DNA of 45,291 nt from a virus: the IMG/VR virus record IMGVR_UViG_3300033150_001041, positions 1-45,291 of that record; one strand, 5' to 3'. Positions 40,498-45,291 of the stretch are shown here, piece after piece. Both the position numbers and the translations under genes were made by a program. The notes below the pieces were generated by a model. It was given only the letters and a program-made list of their open reading frames with translations. It did not search any database and was not told the origin of the DNA. Each line of letters opens with the position of its first letter. Position 1 is the first letter of the stretch.

Positions 40498-40817
40498 TAG
40501 AATGCCCGCCTCAGATATATGCCCCAAGTGTCTTCGTCCACGTAGCCCACGCCGAACCGTATCTTCCGTCGCGTGATGCCAGCATCCGCCCCGAACCCAG
40601 GCTGATAGTATGGCCTCAGCACTGTCGCATAGGCACCCCAATCGTTAACGCTGAATGCCTGCCAACTTAGTGTCGCCAACCCACGCTCGTCCTCGTTGAC
40701 CGCAGGCACCACAAACAGGCTTATGCCATATTCGTCGGGCAACAAGGCGTCCCAGTCGTCTGACGCATCGGCAGGAGCCACCACCATCGCGAGCACAACA
40801 ACTCCCAGTACCACCAT
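40497..40817 (-). CDS. secreted small protein in the terminase operon, with an in-frame amber upstream
   Basis: From ATG 40817 a 106-residue protein with a signal-like start (L-G-V-V-V-L-A-M-V-V-A-P-A-D-A) and a beta-rich body ending G-I-Y-L-R-R-A-F. That ATG has no ribosome binding site. In the same frame, ATG 40868 has GGAGGAGG 7-8 bases upstream, overlaps the TerS stop, and reads M-M-L-K-V-D-T-G-L-S-I, then TAG (40835-40833), then F-W-L-L-V before ATG 40817. The longer version would have a normal basic signal-peptide start. The gene may need amber readthrough, or carry a mutation. Function unknown. Confidence 0.5.
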   Translation of the reverse strand: MVVLGVVVLAMVVAPADASDDWDALLPDEYGISLFVVPAVNEDERGLATLSWQAFSVNDWGAYATVLRPYYQPGFGADAGITRRKIRFGVGYVDEDTWGIYLRRAF

Positions 40818-40864
40818 AACTAGCAGCCAGAACTAGATACTCAGCCCTGTATCTACCTTCAGCA

Positions 40865-41467
40865 TCATTGTTCGGCCTCCTCCGTGAACTCTGCATCTAT
40901 TGCATTCCTGGCACTACCAAGCGACGCAATCTCCTCGCGCATCGTCTCCAGCTTGCTTGCCATTTCCTCCAGTTTCTCTGGCGGCAATGCGTTTATCGTA
41001 TCCACGTAGATATTCGTCTGTGTCGCCGACATGTCGCCTTGGCCTTCGCACTCGGCTTGGGCTACGCTTAGTGTCTTCAATAGCGTCCTGCCAAGACGCT
41101 CCAGGCCGCTGGCGGGTTCGCTTATCACCCCTAGCTTGAACCTGTCGAGCAAGTCTAATGCCATCTCGTTGAGGAGGCGCAGGCGGTAGGCCTTATGCAC
41201 TATCGGTATGTGGCCTATCTCCCGTGAGAGACTCTCAACCTTCTCGGCTATCTGTGCCGCATGTGTCTCGCGTAGCCTGCGTATGGGCGTGGTCGTACGC
41301 GGGCCGCCGAAATACTCCTCGCATAGCTGCTGTATCTGCACGTCAGAGTGCCCAGCGGCCACCATGCCGATGACGAAGTTGGCAATGGGGCTAGTCATCT
41401 TGCCTTGCCACTCCACCTGTGGCACGTTGGCGGGACGCTCGCCCTCACCTAACTCAGCTAACACCAT
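40865..41467 (-). CDS. small terminase subunit candidate
   Basis: A 200-residue helical protein upstream of the large terminase. The N-terminal part has a helix-turn-helix-like stretch (V-A-A-G-H-S-D-V-Q-I-Q-Q-L-C, then I-R-R-L-R-E-T-H-A-A-Q-I), the central part is a coiled-coil oligomerisation region and the end is acidic (F-T-E-E-A-E-Q). This is the usual build of small terminases, which recognise phage DNA and regulate TerL. No strict family motif is present. It overlaps the upstream gene by 14 bases. Confidence 0.65.
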   Translation of the reverse strand: MVLAELGEGERPANVPQVEWQGKMTSPIANFVIGMVAAGHSDVQIQQLCEEYFGGPRTTTPIRRLRETHAAQIAEKVESLSREIGHIPIVHKAYRLRLLNEMALDLLDRFKLGVISEPASGLERLGRTLLKTLSVAQAECEGQGDMSATQTNIYVDTINALPPEKLEEMASKLETMREEIASLGSARNAIDAEFTEEAEQ

Positions 41468-41729
41468 CGTCTGATTCAGGGGGAATGCCTCCTAGCCGCT
41501 CTAATCGGTCTAAATCCAAGTGCTTCGAGGGCACCTTGCTTGATTGACTCATCTGATGTTCCGCATACACATGGCGGACGCACATACGTATTGCCCCCGC
41601 CATAGTCAGACCCTTCTCCCTCCTAAGCTTGTCGAGGAACTCCCTAAGCACAGGCGGGAACCCCACCTTAACGCGTGGGGTTTTGTGCCGCCCTGTCACC
41701 TGGTCGAGCCACTCAAGGTCGTGTACCAT
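41454..41729 (-). CDS. ribbon-helix-helix-like DNA-binding protein
   Basis: A 91-residue protein from ATG 41729. Residues 19-56, R-V-K-V-G-F-P-P-V-L-R-E-F-L-D-K-L then G-L-T-M-A-G-A-I-R-M-C-V, follow the ribbon-helix-helix pattern of a beta strand and two helices. RHH dimers bind palindromic operators. It is the first gene of the head operon; its promoter (41750-41778) would start transcription near 41743, which excludes the TTG at 41747 as start and leaves a very short leader. Palindrome copy 7 is 70 bp upstream, making it a candidate ligand. It could instead be an accessory terminase factor. Confidence 0.55.
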   Translation of the reverse strand: MVHDLEWLDQVTGRHKTPRVKVGFPPVLREFLDKLRREKGLTMAGAIRMCVRHVYAEHQMSQSSKVPSKHLDLDRLERLGGIPPESDDGVS

Positions 41730-41749
41730 GATGCTTACACCCAGCAAGC

Positions 41750-41778
41750 ATTATACTAACCTCTGGTGCAACCGTCAA
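41750..41778 (-). promoter_or_regulatory. strong sigma70-type promoter for the head operon
   Basis: On the minus strand, TTGACG (41778-41773), a 17-bp spacer and a consensus TATAAT (41755-41750). The best -10 in the window. It diverges from a plus-strand promoter, with palindrome copy 7 between them. Confidence 0.8.
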
Positions 41779-41798
41779 CCTACTTCCCATCCCCAATA

Positions 41799-41814
41799 GT
41801 GGAACCGGTTCCAC
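41799..41814. repeat. 16-bp palindrome, copy 7 of 7
   Basis: An exact core with arms AATA and ATTT, centred about 63 bp upstream of the minus-strand start site and about 63 bp upstream of the plus-strand start site. Confidence 0.9.
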
Positions 41815-41833
41815 ATTTTGTGGGCTGGCAGGT

Positions 41834-41862
41834 TTGAAATCCATGCTACAAGGGTATATTCT
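41834..41862 (+). promoter_or_regulatory. sigma70-type promoter for the right-hand plus unit
   Basis: TTGAAA (41834-41839), a 17-bp spacer and TATTCT (41857-41862). Transcription near 41870 leaves about 9 bases before ATG 41879. Confidence 0.6.
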
Positions 41863-41878
41863 ACTCGGTCGAGATACT

Positions 41879-42367
41879 ATGCAAGAGAGAGAAAGACCAT
41901 TCACGTGGTTCCTAGCAGGCCCCATCTTTGTGCCCTCATGGATAATCCCCAAGGCGTGGCGCGAGAAATACCCTGAGGCCACCTATGAAAAGCAGAAGGC
42001 GTTCATCTGGCGGTTGCCTATTGTACGGGGGCTTCACGAGCACGGGATGGGGACGATAGACCCTTACTCCAGTGACATGGAGAAGTACTGGTATCTCTAT
42101 GGCAAGCGGGAAGGTTACCTCAAGATGCTGGAGGATGTTGACGGGGTGATAGCAGTCTTGCGCCCTAAGCATTTTGCGGCGGTCAGAGAGCATGAAGCCC
42201 ACATCGGGCTTGTCATGGAGTATTGGCGCAGACCGTTCGTGCTGTATGCCCCAGAGATGGCGGCGCAGGATGTGCTCATGAAGCGTTTCACCGTTGCTCC
42301 CACATTTGGGTGGATTGTGCCAAGGGCTGGTATTATCCGCGACTACGAGGAGGCCCCGACATGGTAG
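41879..42367 (+). CDS. nucleoside 2-deoxyribosyltransferase-like protein
   Basis: A 162-residue protein from ATG 41879, chosen because the promoter overlaps the upstream ATG 41843 and TTG 41834. It has F-L-A-G-P-I-F (11-17), then D-V-D-G-V-I-A-V-L-R-P-K (about 87-98) and H-E-A-H-I-G-L-V-M-E-Y, the pattern of deoxyribosyltransferase-like Rossmann proteins (strand-end G-P, D-G-V-I-A and a catalytic-type E). It is a distant relative of the protein at 1513. Role in nucleotide handling inferred. Confidence 0.6.
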   Translation: MQERERPFTWFLAGPIFVPSWIIPKAWREKYPEATYEKQKAFIWRLPIVRGLHEHGMGTIDPYSSDMEKYWYLYGKREGYLKMLEDVDGVIAVLRPKHFAAVREHEAHIGLVMEYWRRPFVLYAPEMAAQDVLMKRFTVAPTFGWIVPRAGIIRDYEEAPTW

Positions 42368-42654
42368 ACATTCAGAGGTATCGAGGTAATGTAATAGAGG
42401 TAACTATACCTTTCGCGCTATCCAAGACAGTACGCAAATGGTATGGCAATAAGACGGTACATTGTTGTATGGGCGCTCGTGTAGACCGTCAGGGGGCTGA
42501 TGGGACGATTTATGTGCATCGCTGTTCTTGTAAGGACGAAGCCGAGTTCGAGCGCAAAATAAGAGAAGCAATAGCTAGAATTCGTGCGGTGATAGATGCT
42601 GAGAAAGCTGAGGAAGAATACATCGAGGCCTTGTTCAAGAGGTTGCGAACCTGA
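42361..42654 (+). CDS. hypothetical protein
   Basis: A 97-residue protein; ATG 42361 overlaps the previous stop and follows GAGGAGG by 7 bases. It has a beta-rich first half (V-I-E-V-T-I-P-F) with four cysteines (C-C-M-G, C-S-C-K) that are not in a clear zinc order, and a helical charged second half. No family recognised. Same transcript as the preceding gene. Confidence 0.65.
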   Translation: MVDIQRYRGNVIEVTIPFALSKTVRKWYGNKTVHCCMGARVDRQGADGTIYVHRCSCKDEAEFERKIREAIARIRAVIDAEKAEEEYIEALFKRLRT

Positions 42655-42673
42655 GGATGGTATAAGGTTGTGC

Positions 42674-42702
42674 TTGACACGTGCGGGCGTTTGTGGTACG
42701 AT
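42674..42702 (+). promoter_or_regulatory. strong sigma70-type promoter
   Basis: TTGACA (42674-42679), a 17-bp spacer and TACGAT (42697-42702). It should start transcription near 42709, giving a 27-base leader with GAGGAGG before GTG 42736. Confidence 0.75.
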
Positions 42703-42735
42703 GCGTCACACGAACCTAAGCGAGGAGGTGCGATA

Positions 42736-42906
42736 GTGTCCAAGAAGAAGTCTAAGTCCAAGAAGGAACTAAGCAAGGAAACCCTCCGTGCAATCCAACA
42801 GGTCGTAGGCACCAAGGTCACGTGCGCGGGCTGCGGACGTAAGGTCACACTCACGGAGGAGGGAACCTGCCCCATTTGTGGGCGAGCGTTCCTGGAGGAG
42901 GGTTGA
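42736..42906 (+). CDS. small basic zinc-ribbon protein
   Basis: A 56-residue protein from GTG 42736, after GAGGAGG. The start is lysine-rich (S-K-K-K-S-K-S-K-K-E-L-S-K-E), then C-A-G-C-G and C-P-I-C-G about 15 residues apart make a short zinc ribbon. Probably nucleic-acid binding. It is the first gene after a strong promoter, typical of early phage genes that redirect the host. Confidence 0.7.
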   Translation: MSKKKSKSKKELSKETLRAIQQVVGTKVTCAGCGRKVTLTEEGTCPICGRAFLEEG

Positions 42907-42907
42907 G

Positions 42908-43180
42908 ATGCCAGGCATACTGAGCAAGGGCGGGTTCGGCGGTAAGCTGCGGACATACCAGATTCACCTTGGAGAATGTACCAAGGAACTCTACGACATC
43001 ACCCACGCGAAGTCGCCCGCGCTTGACCCTAAGACAGGAAAGAGCAAGTACAGGATAGTCAAATGCGCCAAGTGTGGCTTGCTAGATGCCGTGCCCCGTG
43101 TCAAAGCGGGAGGCAAGGCCGTGCTTGAGAGGGGCCGTTGCCCCCGATGTGGCGGGCGACGAGAACTGCTATTCCGCTAG
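42908..43180 (+). CDS. small zinc-ribbon protein
   Basis: A 90-residue protein; ATG 42908 follows GGAGGAGGG. It carries C-A-K-C-G and C-P-R-C-G-G about 26 residues apart, a zinc ribbon in the C-terminal half, preceded by a basic region. One base separates it from the previous stop, so it is part of the same early transcript. Function unknown. Confidence 0.65.
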   Translation: MPGILSKGGFGGKLRTYQIHLGECTKELYDITHAKSPALDPKTGKSKYRIVKCAKCGLLDAVPRVKAGGKAVLERGRCPRCGGRRELLFR

Positions 43181-43191
43181 GGAGGCGTACA

Positions 43192-43860
43192 GTGGGCGAC
43201 ACAGATAGGTTGCAGTATATCCAGAAGGCGCTTGAAGCAGGCACTACCTATGCAGATATAGGTCGGCACCTCGGCATTAGCCGCGAACGTGTGCGCCAGA
43301 TAGTGAACAAGCACTTCGATGTCAGTATGTATCCCCGAATCTGCCCTTGGTGTGGGAAGCCCGTGGATGGTGGCAACAGGCGCACTATGTATCACAAGAA
43401 GTGCTTCCAAGAGAAGCACATGATAACGGAGCAAGAGAGAAAGCGTGCGAAGACTTGGCATCAGAGAATGACCTTCTCTCATGCCGAGGCGTTGGCAATG
43501 ACTACATACCGCGAGCGTGACATCCCCTTCATTGCCTGCCCGTATCAAGCTCCCTTTGACTTTTGGCTTAGTGGAATCCGCGTTCGTGTATCTGGCTCGC
43601 GGTTGAATGCGCGGGGCTGCTTTCAATGGCGCATAGCCCGACGAGCTTGGAGTGATATTACCGATGCCTGCGATGTGATGCACCTAGTGGGGATGAGAGA
43701 ACAGGCTACGCACCACCTGATAGTGCCCGCATCGGAGGCCGTTGGTATCAGCACCATCGTATGGCGTCCTTGGGACTCCGAGCACAAAGGCTCCTCGCAG
43801 TGGGATAGATGGGTTGACGCTTGGAGTGTCCTTGAGGCCCCAGAAGCGTTGCAAAGATGA
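43192..43860 (+). CDS. sigma-region-4-like HTH, zinc finger and endonuclease-like fold fusion
   Basis: A 222-residue protein from GTG 43192 (GGGAGG upstream). Residues 18-40, T-T-Y-A-D-I-G-R-H-L-G-I-S-R-E-R-V-R-Q-I, are close to the -35-binding helix-turn-helix of sigma70 region 4.2. C51-x-x-C54 with H68 and C71 forms a zinc site. Residues 113-182 resemble a PD-(D/E)xK nuclease core (P-F-D-F-W-L-S-G-I-R, then R-V-S-G-S, W-R-I, H-L-I-V-P), but the expected E-x-K is R132-V-S134, so it is probably inactive. A promoter-directed regulator or homing-type protein are options. Confidence 0.55.
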   Translation: MGDTDRLQYIQKALEAGTTYADIGRHLGISRERVRQIVNKHFDVSMYPRICPWCGKPVDGGNRRTMYHKKCFQEKHMITEQERKRAKTWHQRMTFSHAEALAMTTYRERDIPFIACPYQAPFDFWLSGIRVRVSGSRLNARGCFQWRIARRAWSDITDACDVMHLVGMREQATHHLIVPASEAVGISTIVWRPWDSEHKGSSQWDRWVDAWSVLEAPEALQR

Positions 43861-44093
43861 GAGTTGTGCCCAAGCCAGGGCAGCGGCCTGCCCCCTTCCT
43901 GCTCCCCGCGTTTGTTTCCCTCCCCAGGTTGGGGGCGGGCCGCACATTTCGTAGAGCAATACTACCACTTGGCACAAAAGGAGGTGTGGCCTTTCCGAAG
44001 GGAAGCACCCACGCCCGCCTCAAGAGAAAGGCGGGCGGCGATTATCCTATCTTGGTGTTTGATAAGACGCGGAATTGGGGATACTGTTCTTAG
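43857..44093 (+). CDS. possible 78-residue protein, doubtful
   Basis: ATG 43857 overlaps the preceding stop (ATGA) but has no ribosome binding site. The translation is proline-, arginine- and glycine-rich without recognisable features, and a GC-rich hairpin lies at 44013-44036 inside it. Listed because the 269-bp gap otherwise holds no gene. Confidence 0.2.
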   Translation: MRVVPKPGQRPAPFLLPAFVSLPRLGAGRTFRRAILPLGTKGGVAFPKGSTHARLKRKAGGDYPILVFDKTRNWGYCS

Positions 44094-44129
44094 CCCACGA
44101 GCACATAAGACTAAGAGGTGACACACACC
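43861..44129. other. intergenic region with hairpins
   Basis: GGGCAG-CGGC-CTGCCC (43878-43893) and GCCCGCCT (44013-44020) with AGGCGGGC (44029-44036) are stable stem-loops without clear T-tracts; they may end the early transcript. A promoter candidate follows at 44059. Confidence 0.45.
44059..44087 (+). promoter_or_regulatory. promoter candidate for the small membrane protein genes
   Basis: TTGATA (44059-44064), a 17-bp spacer and TACTGT (44082-44087), 43 bp before ATG 44130. Confidence 0.45.
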
Positions 44130-44312
44130 ATGTCTGACTACCAGTTTCACGTTATCGTTGGCTTGATTTGGCTCGTCATCGTCTGGGTCATTACGGTCAG
44201 CAGCAGTGATGGTGCAGACGGGAGGTTGAGATGGGGGCCTACGTTCGCCCTCGTCGCCGCCATCGCTGCAAGCACTGCGTATTTCGTACTAGCACTGATT
44301 GCTGTTCGATGA
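44130..44312 (+). CDS. small membrane protein with two transmembrane segments
   Basis: A 60-residue protein; ATG 44130 is 9 bases after AAGAGGTGA, a better start than GTG 44118. Hydrophobic segments at about 8-24 (V-I-V-G-L-I-W-L-V-I-V-W-V-I-T-V) and 40-58 flank a short charged loop. Size and topology fit a holin or antiholin, but no family is recognised. First of four small membrane proteins in a row at the right end. Confidence 0.65.
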   Translation: MSDYQFHVIVGLIWLVIVWVITVSSSDGADGRLRWGPTFALVAAIAASTAYFVLALIAVR

Positions 44313-44403
44313 GCAGATAGCGCGAACACCTGAGGGAGAAGACCTGCCGGCCACGTTCTTCGCGACGGTCTCGGAGTGCGGGCAATCAGAGATGGAGGTG
44401 TAG
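44299..44403 (+). CDS. possible 34-residue acidic protein
   Basis: TTG 44299 reads M-L-F-D-E-Q-I-A-R-T-P-E-G-E-D and ends at the TAG just before the next gene. No ribosome binding site is visible, though translation could be coupled to the overlapping gene upstream. Composition is protein-like. Low support. Confidence 0.25.
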   Translation: MLFDEQIARTPEGEDLPATFFATVSECGQSEMEV

Positions 44404-44405
44404 CG

Positions 44406-44582
44406 ATGGGCAAGTGGTATTTAACATTGCAGTCTTTCTGTATCGGCTTTTCGACCTACTGGACGGTAGATTGGTTCATAGAGCAGCCAGAACGGGCATG
44501 GATAGCGGTTCTGTCCCTAGTCTATTGGGTCGGAACGGCTGCCTTCAATGTCTCCGGCATGATTAGCGGGAGGTACGAATAG
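44406..44582 (+). CDS. small membrane protein
   Basis: A 58-residue protein; ATG 44406 follows GGAGGTG by 6 bases, better than the upstream in-frame ATG 44376. Hydrophobic segments at about 5-22 and 30-50 predict two membrane passes. No family recognised. It sits in the run of small membrane proteins that may form the lysis gene set together with the genes at 2987 and 3919 if the window is circular. Confidence 0.6.
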   Translation: MGKWYLTLQSFCIGFSTYWTVDWFIEQPERAWIAVLSLVYWVGTAAFNVSGMISGRYE

Positions 44583-44689
44583 CCCATGGACGAACAACAG
44601 TCTTATTCTTGGCTCTCAACCTGCGCCAAACGAGGGAAAGGCTCACGAGTACGCGGTTCCGCGTGAAGACTTGAGAGAGGAGGCCACGA

Positions 44690-44818
44690 ATGAACGATCC
44701 TATCTGGACGTGCATGTTACTAGCAGTGCTATGCGGCGGTATGGCTGGGGCCGCTGGCTTTAGCGCAATGAGAGAAGATGAAATAAAGGGCATAGTGTTG
44801 CTGCTTGCAAACTCGTGA
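44690..44818 (+). CDS. 42-residue single-span membrane protein
   Basis: ATG 44690 follows GAGAGGAGG. The 42 residues begin M-N-D-P-I-W-T, have one hydrophobic, glycine-rich stretch (about 6-24) and end charged then hydrophobic. It has a better start site than many longer genes here. Function unknown; membrane location and neighbours suggest a role at the envelope. Confidence 0.55.
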   Translation: MNDPIWTCMLLAVLCGGMAGAAGFSAMREDEIKGIVLLLANS

Positions 44819-44847
44819 GAATCTGATGGGATAAAGGAGAATATGCC

Positions 44848-45285
44848 ATGCGCAAACTTGCGGTCGCGATGCTGTTAGTCTTGGCGGGAACGGTCTGTGC
44901 TATCGCACAGGAGCAAGAGGTCACCTATAAGGTCGGGATAGACAGCGAGAGCATTGCCGAGGCCGCCGAGGTCTTGGAGAAGTACGTGGACGGGCCACTA
45001 GGCAGGTACTACGCAGCGGCGGTCAGGCGGCAGGTCATCATCGGCAAGGGGAAGGTAGTACTGCTATCCATAGGGATGGTATTATGCCTCGCGTTTATAT
45101 TTAGGGTTGCGAGAGGTATCCCCGCAGAGGCCCATGACGAGGTAGATACGATAGACGTGGCGATAATAACGTTTGGCGCGCTGGTAGTATTAGCAAATCT
45201 AGGACTGCTATTACTCGATGCCCTACCACGGTGTGCTACCCCAGAGTTCTATGCTGCCAGAGACATCCTGCAAAGCTTGCATTGA
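44848..45285 (+). CDS. membrane protein with signal peptide
   Basis: A 145-residue protein; ATG 44848 follows AAAGGAG. Residues 1-20 (M-R-K-L-A-V-A-M-L-L-V-L-A-G) form a signal peptide with likely cleavage after A-I-A or A-Q. Two further hydrophobic segments at about 72-90 and 108-126 predict membrane insertion, with a helical outer part between. No family recognised. The GAGGAGG of another gene starts in its stop codon, at the window edge. Confidence 0.6.
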   Translation: MRKLAVAMLLVLAGTVCAIAQEQEVTYKVGIDSESIAEAAEVLEKYVDGPLGRYYAAAVRRQVIIGKGKVVLLSIGMVLCLAFIFRVARGIPAEAHDEVDTIDVAIITFGALVVLANLGLLLLDALPRCATPEFYAARDILQSLH

Positions 45286-45291
45286 GGAGGC

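Noticed and set aside
4951-41814. The palindromes as CRISPR repeats or simple transcription terminators
   Set aside because: Spacing is kilobases and irregular, so they are not an array. Most copies lack a T-tract, and the arm sequences and the copy 2 mismatch do not preserve RNA pairing.
43920-43985. A tRNA-like stretch on the minus strand containing TGGTAGTATTGCTCTACG
   Set aside because: It resembles a D-arm only by eye; no matching anticodon stem, T-arm or acceptor stem could be found.
1-45291. Integrase, excisionase, att sites or insertion sequences
   Set aside because: No tyrosine or serine recombinase or transposase motifs were seen in any gene, so there is no sequence support for lysogeny or mobile elements beyond the phage itself.

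Overview
This window reads as a nearly complete genome of an uncultivated tailed bacteriophage (Caudoviricetes). It carries small and large terminase subunits, a portal, a prohead protease, a major capsid protein, head-tail connectors, a tail tube protein, tail assembly chaperones, a tape measure, tail tip and fibre proteins, a cell-wall hydrolase, holin-like proteins and an SSB. No contractile sheath gene is visible, so a long non-contractile tail is likely. Genes begin with ATG, GTG or TTG behind strong GGAGG ribosome binding sites, and several promoters fit sigma70 with 17-bp spacers, so the host is an ordinary bacterium; its identity cannot be read from the sequence. No integrase, att site, tRNA, rRNA, CRISPR array or IS element was seen. 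Among replication proteins only SSB is recognisable.

Layout. 1-4947 (+): end of a small gene, a metallophosphoesterase, a deoxyribosyltransferase-like protein, a PAPS-reductase-family protein, a holin-like protein and an NlpC/P60-type hydrolase. 5090-6183 (+): two paralogous winged-helix proteins, one fused to a GIY-YIG domain, followed by a highly structured non-coding block. 6752-8712 (+): a glycosyltransferase and a DNA methyltransferase. 8791-20401 (+): connectors, two more glycosyltransferases, tail tube, a tail chaperone pair joined by a canonical -1 frameshift site, tape measure and tail hub. 20500-27368 (+): tail tip or fibre proteins and two glycosyltransferases. 27430-31799 (+): three nucleotide-sugar genes and two glycosyltransferases. 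31871-33042 (+): a zinc ribbon protein, SSB and a secreted protein. 33128-41729 (-): the head operon, in which protease, scaffold and capsid form one 953-codon frame. 41879-45285 (+): small zinc-ribbon, HTH and membrane proteins. The window ends on a ribosome binding site and begins inside a small gene, so the two ends may join.

The most striking feature is a 16-bp palindrome, GTGGAACCGGTTCCAC, present seven times (six exact, one with a single mismatch). All copies are intergenic or at a stop codon, and they separate the functional modules listed above. It may be an operator or boundary element. One copy lies between divergent promoters next to a ribbon-helix-helix regulator gene. The second unusual theme is carbohydrate: seven glycosyltransferases and three nucleotide-sugar enzymes are interleaved with virion genes, and two of the glycosyltransferases share an extra N-terminal domain. 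Together these suggest that the phage glycosylates its own virion or remodels host surface glycans. All functional assignments rest on motifs and gene order read by eye; no database search was run.
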